In this document: positions 25,167 through 33,211 of the stretch, one piece after another
Layout of the letters: each line of letters begins with the position of its first letter
Numbering within the stretch: position 1 is the stretch's first letter
DNA from: Streptomyces rugosispiralis
GTDB lineage: Bacteria > Actinomycetota > Actinomycetes > Streptomycetales > Streptomycetaceae
Reading direction: 5' to 3'
DNA: 64,000 nt
Assembly: GCF_024505145.1 (NCBI RefSeq)
Contig: NZ_JANIAA010000005.1
Location: 360,531-424,530, forward strand
Program-made: the position numbers and the translations under genes
The notes under the pieces: generated by a model
The model's input: only the letters and a program-made list of their open reading frames with translations
Databases searched by the model: none
Told to the model about the DNA's origin: nothing

Positions 25167-26213
25167 ATGGAGAGCCTGGCGGGCGCCGAATTCGCGCCAC
25201 ACACGACGTATCTCACCACCGCGTCCAGCGGTCTGATCCCCGCACGCTCCGTAGCCGCCGTGAAGGCGGTCCTCGACGACTCGGCCGCCGGACAGCCCAT
25301 CGTCGACGTGGCCTTCGAGGCGGTCGAGGCGGCTCGCGCCGTCTACGCCCGGCTCGTCGGCGTACCGGCCCGGCGGGTCGCGGCCGGCAGCTCGGTCGCC
25401 GTGTACGCGGGGATGATCGCGACCTCGCTGCCGCCCGGGGCCGAAGTCCTGGTGGCCGACGGCGACTTCAGCTCCCTGGTCAACCCCTTCGCCGTCCGCG
25501 GCGACCTCAAGCTGCGCATCGTGCCGCTGGAGGAGATCGCGGCGGCGATACGGCCCGGTACGGCGCTGGTGGCCGTCAGCGCGGTCCAGTCGGCGGACGG
25601 GCGGATCGCCGACCTCGCCGCCATCCGGGACGCGGCTCGGGCCCACGGCGCCCGCACGCTGGTGGACATCAGCCAGGCGGCCGGCTGGTTCCCGGTGAAC
25701 GCCGCCGAGGCCGACTACACGGTCTGCGTGGCCTACAAGTGGCTGATGTGCCCGCGCGGGGCCGCCTTCCTGACCGTGCCCGAGGACCTCGGCGGACTCA
25801 CCCCCGTCTTCGCGGGCTGGGTCGCGGGCGAGCGGCCCTGGGACAGCTGCTACGGCCCGGTGGAGGAACTCGCCCACTCCGCGCGGCGCTTCGACGAGAG
25901 CCCGAGCGTGCACGCCTACGTCGCGGCCCGGCACTCCCTCGCGCTGATCGAGGAGCTGGGCACCGAGGCCATCGCCGCGCATGACCGCGCGCTCGCCGAC
26001 CGCTTCCGGGCCGGGGTCATCGCGCTCGGCCACCGGCCCGTCGCCGCCCCGGGCTCGGCCATCGTCTCCGTACCGGGTCTGGGCGACGCCGCGTCCCGGC
26101 TGGCGGAGGCGGAGGTGCATGTCTCGGCGCGGGCCGGCAACCTCCGCGCCTCCTTCCACCTGTACAACACCGCGGCCGATGTGGACCGGCTGCTGGAGAA
26201 GCTGTCCGGCTGA
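25167..26213 (+). CDS. Class V aminotransferase-fold PLP-dependent enzyme
   Basis: A 348-residue fold-type I PLP enzyme. The PLP lysine is in VCVAYKWLMCPRG, preceded by the cofactor-binding Asp in TLVDISQAAGWF. N-terminal TTYLTTASSGLIPARS is typical of the class V/SufS-like family. It is shorter than cysteine desulfurases and lacks their catalytic Cys loop, so the reaction is unknown. A hexamer CATAGT at 25153-25158 lies so close that the ATG at 25167 would be at the transcript 5' end (leaderless). The ATG at 25161 is the alternative start. It faces the ectoine operon tail to tail across a shared terminator. Confidence 0.75.
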   Translation: MESLAGAEFAPHTTYLTTASSGLIPARSVAAVKAVLDDSAAGQPIVDVAFEAVEAARAVYARLVGVPARRVAAGSSVAVYAGMIATSLPPGAEVLVADGDFSSLVNPFAVRGDLKLRIVPLEEIAAAIRPGTALVAVSAVQSADGRIADLAAIRDAARAHGARTLVDISQAAGWFPVNAAEADYTVCVAYKWLMCPRGAAFLTVPEDLGGLTPVFAGWVAGERPWDSCYGPVEELAHSARRFDESPSVHAYVAARHSLALIEELGTEAIAAHDRALADRFRAGVIALGHRPVAAPGSAIVSVPGLGDAASRLAEAEVHVSARAGNLRASFHLYNTAADVDRLLEKLSG

Positions 26214-26247
26214 GCCGGTCCGGTGCCGCTACGGGGGACTCACGGCA

Positions 26248-26289
26248 CAAAAAATCTGAGGGAAGCCGGGGCACTCCGGCTTCCCTCAG
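26248..26289 (-). terminator. Strong intrinsic terminator of the ectABCD operon
   Basis: CTGAGGGAAGCCGG (26256-26269) is perfectly complementary to 26276-26289, a 14-base stem with a 6-base loop. On the minus strand the stem is followed by a run of seven T (A-run at 26248-26254), a textbook intrinsic terminator 33 bases after the ectD stop. The stem could also stop the converging aminotransferase transcript. Confidence 0.92.
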
Positions 26290-26321
26290 ATCACGGACGT
26301 CACGTCATCGCACGACGGTCA

Positions 26322-27209
26322 TCACCGTACGGGCGTGAAGTCCCTCGCGCCGATGAACTCCGGCCGGGGGACCGGCGCGGCGAACGGCTCGACCGCCGTG
26401 TTCTCCACGCTGTTGAACACGATGAACACATTGCTGCGGGAGTACGGCGTGATGTTGTCGCCGGACCCGTGCATGCAGTTGCAGTCGAACCACGTCGCCG
26501 ACCCGGCCTTGCCGGTGAACAGCTTGATGCCGTGCTTGTCGGCGAAGCCGGTGAGGGCCCCGTCCGACGGGATGCCGGCGTCCTGCATCTGCAGCGACCG
26601 CTTGTAGTTGTCCTTCGGCGTGGCTCCTTCACAGCCGAGGAAGGTGCGGTGCGAGCCCGGCATGATCATCAGGCCGCCGTTGGTGTCGAAGTTCTCGGTC
26701 AGGGCGATCGAGACCGACACCGTCCGCATGTTCGGCAGGCCGTCCTCGGCATGCCAGGTCTCGAAGTCCGAGTGCCAGTAGAAGCCCGAGGCCCCGAAAC
26801 CCGGCTTGACGTTGATCCGGCTCTGGTGGACATAGACGTCCGAGCCCAGGATCTGCCGCGCGCGACCCACCACCCGCGGGTCGCGTACCAGGTTCGCGAA
26901 GACCTCGCTGATCCGATGCACCTCGAACACCGACCGTACGTCCCTGGACTTCGGCTCGATGATCGAGCGTTCGTCGGCGCGCACGTCCGGGTCGGTGACC
27001 AGCCGGTCCAGTTCGGCGCGGTACACCGCGACCTCATCCGGAGTGATCAGCTGGTCGATCGCCAGGAAGCCGTCGCGATCGAAATCGCTCAGCTCGGACG
27101 GTTGCAGCGGCCCCGGAGCCCCGGGCTCGGACCACACCACCGGGTCCACGCGAGGTGTCGCCACCTCCACGGCCCCACGGGTCGGGTACAGGTCAGTGAC
27201 CGTGGTCAT
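26322..27209 (-). CDS. ectD: Ectoine hydroxylase
   Basis: A 295-residue Fe(II)/2-oxoglutarate dioxygenase that converts ectoine to 5-hydroxyectoine. The iron triad is visible as H146 and D148 (GFYWHSDFETWH) and H247 (CNCMHGSGDN), at the positions known for EctD, and the EctD signature stretch with PGFGASGFYWHSDFETWH is complete. The length of about 295 is normal. It is the last gene of ectABCD, 4 bases after ectC, so the strain is predicted to make hydroxyectoine as a compatible solute under osmotic or heat stress. Confidence 0.97.
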   Translation of the reverse strand: MTTVTDLYPTRGAVEVATPRVDPVVWSEPGAPGPLQPSELSDFDRDGFLAIDQLITPDEVAVYRAELDRLVTDPDVRADERSIIEPKSRDVRSVFEVHRISEVFANLVRDPRVVGRARQILGSDVYVHQSRINVKPGFGASGFYWHSDFETWHAEDGLPNMRTVSVSIALTENFDTNGGLMIMPGSHRTFLGCEGATPKDNYKRSLQMQDAGIPSDGALTGFADKHGIKLFTGKAGSATWFDCNCMHGSGDNITPYSRSNVFIVFNSVENTAVEPFAAPVPRPEFIGARDFTPVR

Positions 27210-27213
27210 CGGA

Positions 27214-27618
27214 TCATGCCTCCTCGGTCTCGGTGATCAGCGGGTATACGCCGTTCTCATCATGGTCCTCCCGTCCGGTGATCGGCGGGTTGAAGACACA
27301 AACGCACCGGAAGTCGGTCTTGGGGCGCAATGTGTGCTTCTCGTGCCCGTTCAGCAAGTACATGGTGCCGGGCGTGATCCAGTGCTTCTCACCGGTCTCG
27401 TCGTTGGTGAGCTCGGCCTCGCCCTCGACGCACAGCACCGCCTCGATGTGGTTGGCGTACCACATCGAGGTCTCGGTACCCGCGTAGAGGATGGTCTCGT
27501 GGAGCGAGAAGCCGACGCCCTCCCGGGCGAGCACGATGCGCTTGCTCTCCCAGGTGCCGGACTTGGACTTGATGTGCCTCTCGGTGTCCTCGATGTCCTT
27601 GAAGGATCGGACGATCAC
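27214..27618 (-). CDS. ectC: Ectoine synthase
   Basis: A 134-residue cupin that closes N-gamma-acetyl-L-2,4-diaminobutyrate to ectoine. Typical EctC blocks are visible: [18 protein letters not shown] at the start, [35 protein letters not shown] (cupin metal-site region) and [15 protein letters not shown]. The GTG start is 40 bases after the ectB stop. Confidence 0.97.
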   Translation of the reverse strand: MIVRSFKDIEDTERHIKSKSGTWESKRIVLAREGVGFSLHETILYAGTETSMWYANHIEAVLCVEGEAELTNDETGEKHWITPGTMYLLNGHEKHTLRPKTDFRCVCVFNPPITGREDHDENGVYPLITETEEA

Positions 27619-27658
27619 GGTGAGTTCTTGCCTTTCTCTTCTCTGCGGTGCGGGAGGG

Positions 27659-28921
27659 TTATGCGGTCTCGCGGACCGCGCGGGCGAGGGTCCGCAGCCC
27701 CTCGTCCAGGTCTTCGGGGGAGATCGTCAGCGCGGGCAGCAGCTTGACGACCTCGCCCTCGGGGCCGGAGGTCTCGACCAGCAGGCCGAGTTCGAAGGCG
27801 CGCTTGCAGACGGCCGAGGCGCGCGGCTTGTCCTCGAACTCCATGCCCCACACCAGGCCACGGCCGCGGAAGTGGACGCCGGGCTGCTCCTCGCAGATGG
27901 CGCGCAGGGCCTGCTCGACCTGCTCGCCGCGGGCGAGGGTCTGCTTCTCCATCTGGCCGTCGGCCCAGTAGGTGTCCAGGGTGGCGGCGGCGGTGACGAA
28001 CGCGGGGTTGTTGCCGCGGAACGTGCCGTTGTGCTCGCCGGGCTCCCAGATGTCCAGCTCGGGCTTGAAGAGGGTGAGCGACATCGGCATGCCGTAGCCG
28101 CTGATGGACTTGGAGACGGTCACGATGTCCGGGGTGATGCCCGCCTCCTCGAAGGAGAAGAAGGCGCCGGTACGGCCGCAGCCCATCTGGATGTCGTCGA
28201 CGATCAGCAGCATGTCCTGGCGCTCGCACAGCTCGGCCAGGGCGCGCAGCCACTCGGGCCGGGCCACGTTGATGCCGCCCTCGCCCTGCACGGTCTCGAC
28301 GATCACGGCGGCGGGCTGGTTGAGGCCGGAACCCTGGTCCTCCAGCAGCCGCTCGAACCACAGGAAGTCCGGGACCGTGCCGTCGAAGTAGTTGTCGAAC
28401 GGCATCGGGGTGCCGTGGACCAGCGGGATGCCCGCACCGGCGCGCTTGAAGGCGTTGCCGGTCACGGCCAGCGAGCCCAGCGACATGCCGTGGAAGGCGT
28501 TGGTGAAGGAGACGATCGACTCGCGGCCCTTGACCTTACGGGCCAGTTTGAGCGCGGCCTCGACGGCGTTGGTGCCGGTCGGGCCCGGGAACATGACCTT
28601 GTAGGGCAGGTCGCGCGGGCGCAGGATGTTGTTCTGGAACGACTCGAGGAACGCGCGCTTGGCCGTGGTGGACATGTCCAGGCCGTGGGTGACGCCGTCA
28701 CGCTCGATGTAGTCGATCAGCGCCCGTTTCAGCACCGGGTTGTTGTGGCCGTAGTTGAGCGACCCGGCGCCGGCGAAGAAGTCGAGGTAGGTGTGGCCGT
28801 CCTCGTCGTACATGTGGCTGCCCTGCGCGCGGTCGAAGACAGCAGGCCAACCGCGGCAGTAGCTGCGCACCTCCGACTCCAGGGCCTCGAAGACGCTCAG
28901 GGCGGGCGGGGTGATGGTCAC
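27659..28921 (-). CDS. ectB: L-2,4-diaminobutyrate aminotransferase (ectoine pathway)
   Basis: A 420-residue class III PLP aminotransferase making L-2,4-diaminobutyrate from aspartate semialdehyde and glutamate. The protein starts [24 protein letters not shown]. The PLP lysine lies in [13 protein letters not shown], with [11 protein letters not shown] upstream and the small-subunit contact [12 protein letters not shown]. The GTG at 28921 with CCAGGAG just upstream is preferred; longer open reading upstream is only the ectA-ectB spacer. Length fits EctB (about 420). Confidence 0.96.
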   Translation of the reverse strand: MTITPPALSVFEALESEVRSYCRGWPAVFDRAQGSHMYDEDGHTYLDFFAGAGSLNYGHNNPVLKRALIDYIERDGVTHGLDMSTTAKRAFLESFQNNILRPRDLPYKVMFPGPTGTNAVEAALKLARKVKGRESIVSFTNAFHGMSLGSLAVTGNAFKRAGAGIPLVHGTPMPFDNYFDGTVPDFLWFERLLEDQGSGLNQPAAVIVETVQGEGGINVARPEWLRALAELCERQDMLLIVDDIQMGCGRTGAFFSFEEAGITPDIVTVSKSISGYGMPMSLTLFKPELDIWEPGEHNGTFRGNNPAFVTAAATLDTYWADGQMEKQTLARGEQVEQALRAICEEQPGVHFRGRGLVWGMEFEDKPRASAVCKRAFELGLLVETSGPEGEVVKLLPALTISPEDLDEGLRTLARAVRETA

Positions 28922-28994
28922 AGCGTTCTCCTGGGAGAGGGGTGTGAGGGGGGTGAGGAGGGGGTGAGGGATCGGGGGTGGAACGAGGTCGGGG

Positions 28995-29546
28995 TCAGGT
29001 CCGGTCGGCGCGCGGGCCGAACGGACCGATGCGGTAGAGCACCTCGGGCTCGTGCGCACCGTCGGGGAACAGACCGCCGTGGAAGAGCACCTCACGCTCG
29101 AGCGGGGCTTCGTGCCGCTCCGCGAACGAGGTGAACAGCCGGTTCGAGGCGGTGTTGTCCGGGGTGATCGTCGTCTCGATGCCACGGACGCCCGTCGCGG
29201 CGACCCGCTTGACCAGCCCGTCCAGCAGGGTGGCGGCCAGTCCGCGGCCACGCCAGGCGTGGTCGACGGCGACCTGCCAGACGACCAGGGTCTCGGGGCG
29301 CTCGGGCCGGACGTAACCGGTGATGAAGCCGACCGGTCCGCCGTCGGCGTCGCGCGCCACCACGGATGTGGCGGCGAAGTCGCGGCACCACAGGAGGTAG
29401 CTGTAGGAGGAGTTGAGGTCCAGGGTTTTGGAGTCGCGAGCGATTCGCCAGATCGCGGCTCCGTCCTCGACGCGCGGGGTGTCGAGAGACAGGCCCTCCG
29501 GCAAATCCAATTCGCTACGGACTAGGTCTGCTTGTGCGGCGGTCAT
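28995..29546 (-). CDS. ectA: L-2,4-diaminobutyrate N-acetyltransferase
   Basis: A 183-residue GNAT acetyltransferase, first enzyme unique to ectoine synthesis. EctA-typical blocks: DSKTLDLNSSYSYLLWCRDFA, the acetyl-CoA loop in VDHAWRGRGLAATLLDGL and TTITPDNTASNRLFTSFAERH. There is no purine-rich ribosome site before the ATG (the preceding bases are AAATTGAATTTGC), and a TAAATT box lies only 8 bases upstream, so the operon mRNA may begin at or very near the start codon. Confidence 0.96.
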   Translation of the reverse strand: MTAAQADLVRSELDLPEGLSLDTPRVEDGAAIWRIARDSKTLDLNSSYSYLLWCRDFAATSVVARDADGGPVGFITGYVRPERPETLVVWQVAVDHAWRGRGLAATLLDGLVKRVAATGVRGIETTITPDNTASNRLFTSFAERHEAPLEREVLFHGGLFPDGAHEPEVLYRIGPFGPRADRT

Positions 29547-29865
29547 GCAAATTCAATTTACCCAGCAGAATCAGAAAATGCATCGTGGTGGGGGGTTACG
29601 CGGAGGAGGGGCATTGTGTTATCACGCGGGGGCGCGTGCGTGCGCGGCCGCTCGTCGAAAGACGGTGATTTGTGGGGGAGTTATTGGGGCATAGCGGATC
29701 GCGTGTGGAGTCTGTCACATGTGCGTAACTGGTCGGTGACCCGCTTGAATTTTGATGGCAGAAGCTCGCGAAAAATTTTGTGTTTAGGAATCACAAAAGC
29801 GGGCAGACGAATGTGGAAGCAGTAGCGGAAAAACGCGGAGAATTTCTGGCCAAGCTGCCATGAAT
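29547..29865. promoter_or_regulatory. AT-richer ect promoter region, 319 bases without a gene
   Basis: This gap is clearly lower in GC than the rest of the window. Minus-strand TAAATT (29555-29560) is the likely -10 element of ectABCD. The left half has T/G-rich stretches, the right half an A/T block (about 29749-29800, GAATTTTGATGGC to AAAAATTTTGTGTT). No convincing ORF, RNA gene or MarR-type ectR regulator gene is seen. The stretch may collect stress-response regulator sites. Confidence 0.5.
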
Positions 29866-30750
29866 TCAATCTCCCGCAGTGAACTGAGGGAAGTCGCCCC
29901 GCACCGCGAAGGCCCCGGATGCGCCGTTCCCCGAGGCCGCGTACGCGTCCCGGCCGGTGTCCCGGTCGCCCTCGGCGTGGTTGTACTGCCCGGCGAAGAC
30001 ATACCGGCCCGCGGGCACGGTCGCCCCCTTCCGGAGCGTCCAGCGGTAGACCAGCACACCGTCCTCGACACGGGTGGCGGTGGTCACATCGCCGGTCGGC
30101 AGGGAGTGCCAGGACCCGGTGGACCGCACACCCCCGGTGTCCGCCACCCGCAGCTCCACCGTCAGCGAGGTCAGCGGCCTGCCGAGGGTGAGCGTGATGT
30201 CGCTCTGCGCCCAGTACGGATTGGAATGGGCGTTGATGGCGCCCTTGGACCGCACGGTCGGCTCGGCGAGGTGGTTTGGACCGGCCGCGGTGGGATAGGC
30301 GCTCGGCGTGTGCCGCTCAGCATCGCTCTGCGACCCGGCGCCCGGCTCGTTCCCGGCGCGTCGCCGGTCCGCGTCCGCGCTCGCGGTCGCGCTGTCCGCG
30401 CCCGTACCGGCGCCCGCGTCCGCCGGGGGCGCGGCGGGCTCGCTCGAGGTGCGCACCGTCTGCGGCCGTTCGGTACCGTCCGTGGCCACCACCGCGATCC
30501 CCGTCGCGGCCACCGCCGCGGCCAGCCCGGCGGCCGGGCTCACCACCCGGGCCCAGAGCGGGCTCGTCCGCCGGGCGCGGCGCCGGTCACCGGCCGTCAT
30601 GCCGGCCGTGACCCGGGCCAGCATCCGGATCCGGTCCGGCTCATGGGAGGCGGCGGCCGTGCGCAGCTCGGCGACGACATCGCGGCCCTCGGGGTTCCCG
30701 GGGCCCCCGGAGTGGTCGCGGCTCTCGGGGCGCTCGCGATGCTCGATCAT
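29866..30750 (-). CDS. Membrane-anchored protein coupled to a sigma factor gene
   Basis: A 294-residue protein. A cytoplasmic N-terminal part (residues 1-65, with AELRTAAASHEPDRIRMLARVTAGM) precedes one hydrophobic segment (VVSPAAGLAAAVAATGIAVVAT), an Ala/Ser/Gly/Asp linker and an extracytoplasmic domain (LTLGRPLTSLTVELRVADTGG, GRYVFAGQYNHAEGDRDTG). Topology and TGATG overlap with the sigma gene suggest an anti-sigma or co-regulator role, but no zinc-anti-sigma HxxxCxxC motif is present. The outer domain may sense an envelope or ligand signal (inference). Confidence 0.65.
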   Translation of the reverse strand: MIEHRERPESRDHSGGPGNPEGRDVVAELRTAAASHEPDRIRMLARVTAGMTAGDRRRARRTSPLWARVVSPAAGLAAAVAATGIAVVATDGTERPQTVRTSSEPAAPPADAGAGTGADSATASADADRRRAGNEPGAGSQSDAERHTPSAYPTAAGPNHLAEPTVRSKGAINAHSNPYWAQSDITLTLGRPLTSLTVELRVADTGGVRSTGSWHSLPTGDVTTATRVEDGVLVYRWTLRKGATVPAGRYVFAGQYNHAEGDRDTGRDAYAASGNGASGAFAVRGDFPQFTAGD

Positions 30751-31691
30751 CAACTGCCCCCTCCTGCGTGCCCGGCGTGGCCCATGTGGCCGGAGTGGCG
30801 GGCTGGGCCGGTGTGGCCGGTGTGGCCTGTGTGGCCGGTGTGGCTCGTGTTTCCGGCGCGGAGCGTTCGTACCGTCCGTCCCGTCCGTTCGGTGTCGGTC
30901 GCCGCGGACAGTTCCTCCTCGTCCTCGCCGTCCGGAGGGCCGAGCAGCCGTTCCAGCTCGGCGATGCCGCGTGAGGTCTGGCTCTTGACCGTGCCCACCG
31001 AAATGCCCAGCGTACGGGCCGTCTCCCGCTCGGAGAGGTCGAAGGCGTGGCGCAGCACCACACATGCGCGCTTGCGGAACGGCAGCCGGACCAGCGCGGC
31101 CTGCACATCCACCACGGCGGACACATCCGGGTCGTCCACGCGGTCGGGGCGCTGCGAGGAGAAGAGCGCCACGCGGCGCCGCTCGCGCACCAGGCTGCGG
31201 ATCCGGGAACGGGCCAGGTTGGCGACCACGCCCCGGGCGTACGCGGCCGGGTGGTCGGCGGCCCGCACCCGGTCCCATTGGTGCCAGACCGCCACCAGCG
31301 CGTCGGCCGCCAGGTCGTCCGCCCCGTCGGAGCTGCCGAGCAGCAGATGGGCGAGGCGGGCCAGCTCGGCGTGGTGCCGCTCGAAGAAGTCCCGGAACTC
31401 GGCTTGTGGATCGGCCGGTAAGGCGTCGGGAGGGAGGACGTCGGCGGACAGAACGTCGGCCGGTAAGGCGTCGGCGGGCAGAACGTCGGCCGGTAAGGCG
31501 GCGGCGGACAAGGCGCCGGTCGGCAGGGCGTCGGCCGGTAAGCCGTCGGGGCCCTCCGGCGCGTCGGGCGCCCGCGGGGACATGCCCCCGGGGTCCCCTG
31601 GATCCCGTGGCGTCTCCGTCATGCGTGCCGCGTCCATCCGTACGGCTCGCGCGGTGCCCGAGGCGGCCGCGTCATCGGTGGGAGCGCTCAC
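30750..31691 (-). CDS. SigE-family ECF sigma factor with four TTA codons and repeat extensions
   Basis: A 313-residue protein. The core (about residues 97-250) is an ECF sigma factor: region 2 FRDFFERHHAELARLAHLLLGSSDGADDLAADALVAVW and region 4 LPFRKRACVVLRHAFDLSERETARTLGISVGTVKSQTSRG. It carries an unusual N-terminal LPADA/LPADV pentapeptide repeat (about residues 50-94) and a His-rich C-terminal tail (GHTGHTGHTG, HSGHMGHAGHAGG). Leu51, 66, 76 and 91 are all TTA, so translation should need bldA tRNA. GTG start with GAGGAGG upstream. The stop overlaps the membrane partner's ATG. Confidence 0.85.
   Translation of the reverse strand: MSAPTDDAAASGTARAVRMDAARMTETPRDPGDPGGMSPRAPDAPEGPDGLPADALPTGALSAAALPADVLPADALPADVLSADVLPPDALPADPQAEFRDFFERHHAELARLAHLLLGSSDGADDLAADALVAVWHQWDRVRAADHPAAYARGVVANLARSRIRSLVRERRRVALFSSQRPDRVDDPDVSAVVDVQAALVRLPFRKRACVVLRHAFDLSERETARTLGISVGTVKSQTSRGIAELERLLGPPDGEDEEELSAATDTERTGRTVRTLRAGNTSHTGHTGHTGHTGPARHSGHMGHAGHAGGGS
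30768..30850 (-). repeat. Short tandem repeats encoding the His/Gly tail of the sigma factor
   Basis: GTGTGGCC(G/T)-type 9-base units on the plus strand encode GHT/GHA/GHM tripeptides on the minus strand. They are simple-sequence repeats at the 3' end of the sigma factor gene and overlap nothing else. Confidence 0.8.
31406..31556 (-). repeat. 15-bp repeats encoding LPAD(A/V) and carrying TTA codons
   Basis: About nine degenerate 15-base units (minus strand GCCTTACCGGCCGAC-like) lie in the sigma factor 5' half. TTA occurs at 31419-31421, 31464-31466, 31494-31496 and 31539-31541 as seen on the plus strand (TAA), all in the sigma reading frame. Confidence 0.85.
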
Positions 31692-31814
31692 GAGGACCTC
31701 CTCACTGCCGCTGGTCCGGTGGGTTGCGTGAGCGTAGCAGCGCTCTGCATGTTGTTCGAGTGGCGCCGTTCCCGCTGATGGGAATTGGCCGGTCAACGCC
31801 CTGCCCCGGTCTCG

Positions 31815-31828
31815 TACAGTGCGATGCA
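31815..31828 (+). promoter_or_regulatory. Candidate leaderless promoter of the amidohydrolase gene
   Basis: TACAGT at 31815-31820 is a good -10 box. The ATG at 31828 is 7 bases after it, where transcription would begin, and there is no ribosome site, so the mRNA is probably leaderless. Confidence 0.55.
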
Positions 31829-32937
31829 TGAGGGATAGCGCGGTGCTCCACATCAAGGGCCGGGTCCTGGTCGGACCGGACACCGGCGACGCTGCCGGGG
31901 ACGTACGGGACGAGTTGTGGGTGGTCGACGGCAGGATCACCTTCGAGCGGCCGTCCGGGGCCAGGGACATCCGGCTGATCGAGGGCTGGGTGCTGCCCGG
32001 CCTCGTCGACGCCCACTGCCATGTCGGACTCGACGCCCATGGGGCGGTGGACGACTCGACGAGCGAGAAACAGGCGCTGACCGACCGGGACGTCGGGGCG
32101 CTGCTGCTGCGGGACGCCGGATCTCCGGCCGACACCCGCTGGATCGACGACCGCGAGGACCTGCCCCGCATCATCCGGGCCGGCCGCCATATCGCCCGCA
32201 CCAAGCGCTATATCCGCAACTACGCGCATGAGATCGAGCCCGAGGACCTGGTCGCGTATGTGGCCGCGGAGGCGCGGCGCGGCGACGGCTGGGTCAAGCT
32301 GGTCGGCGACTGGATCGACCGGGAGACCGGCGATCTGGGGTTGTGCTGGCCGCGCGGCGCGGTCGAGGAGGCCATCGCGGAGGCGCACCGGCTGGGCGCG
32401 CGGGTCACGGCGCACTGTTTCGCAGAGGAGAGCCTGGCCCCGCTGGTCGAGGCGGGGATCGACTGCATCGAGCACGCCACCGGGCTCACCGAGGAGACCA
32501 TCCCGCTGTTCGCCGAGCGGGGCGTGGCGATCGTGCCGACCCTGGTCAACATCGCCACCTTCCCCCGGCTGGCGCTGGGCGGCGAGGCGAAGTTCCCGCG
32601 CTGGGCCGACCATATGCGGCGGCTGCACGCACGCCGCTACGAGACGGTGCGGGCGGCCTACGACGCGGGCATCCCGATCTACACCGGCACGGACGCGGGC
32701 GGCGGGCTGGCCCATGGGCTGGTCGGTCAGGAGGTCGCCGAGCTGGTGAAGGCGGGCATCCCGGTGCGCGACGCGCTCTCGGCGGCGACCTGGGGAGCGC
32801 GGGACTGGCTCGGGCGGCCGGGGCTGACCGAGGGCGCCTCCGCCGACCTCGTCGTCTACGACGCGGATCCGCGCGCCGAGGTGGGGGTGCTGACGACGCC
32901 GCGGCGGGTGGTGCTGCGGGGACGGGTGGTCGGCTGA
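31828..32937 (+). CDS. Metal-dependent amidohydrolase family protein
   Basis: A 369-residue amidohydrolase-superfamily enzyme. Metal-binding motifs are in order: HxH in GLVDAHCHVG, a lysine in GWVKLVGDW, His in VTAHCFAEE, His in CIEHATG, and Asp in YTGTDAGGG. It resembles imidazolonepropionase/prolidase-like amidohydrolases of the cytosol. The substrate is unknown. The ATG at 31828 is preferred over GTG 31819 because the -10 box would lie inside the transcript otherwise. It is divergent from the sigma factor gene. Confidence 0.85.
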   Translation: MRDSAVLHIKGRVLVGPDTGDAAGDVRDELWVVDGRITFERPSGARDIRLIEGWVLPGLVDAHCHVGLDAHGAVDDSTSEKQALTDRDVGALLLRDAGSPADTRWIDDREDLPRIIRAGRHIARTKRYIRNYAHEIEPEDLVAYVAAEARRGDGWVKLVGDWIDRETGDLGLCWPRGAVEEAIAEAHRLGARVTAHCFAEESLAPLVEAGIDCIEHATGLTEETIPLFAERGVAIVPTLVNIATFPRLALGGEAKFPRWADHMRRLHARRYETVRAAYDAGIPIYTGTDAGGGLAHGLVGQEVAELVKAGIPVRDALSAATWGARDWLGRPGLTEGASADLVVYDADPRAEVGVLTTPRRVVLRGRVVG

Positions 32938-33015
32938 CGCGGGGCCGGGGGCTGATACGGGTGCGGGCCGGGTGGTCGGCTGACGCGGCGCCGGGGGCTG
33001 ATACGGGTGCGGGAC
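32924..33015 (+). repeat. 46-bp direct repeat spanning the end of the amidohydrolase gene
   Basis: GGGTGGTCGGCTGACGCGG... at 32924-32969 is repeated almost exactly at 32970-33015 (one main mismatch), with a third partial start at about 33016. The first copy includes the last codons and stop of the amidohydrolase, so this is a tandem duplication of the gene's 3' end. The rest of the gap (to 33211) shows no gene. Confidence 0.85.
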
Positions 33016-33211
33016 GGGTGGGGCGAGGGGTGCCGGAAGGGAACATGGTTCGAACTGGACGGCGAACCACACCCTTTGGGATGAACGGACATCATGTGTC
33101 TGCCTGTTTACCCTCAGTGCGCAAATATGGCGTGGTCGAGGCCGTCGGCGCCCGTGGAGTCCCCCGCGGCAGGCGCCGGCGGCTCCATGTCTCCTGTGGG
33201 GGTCCACTCAC

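Noticed and set aside
30768..31550. Repeat arrays in the sigma gene considered as a CRISPR array
   Set aside because: Units are contiguous, 9 or 15 bases, in frame with the protein, and lack unique spacers.
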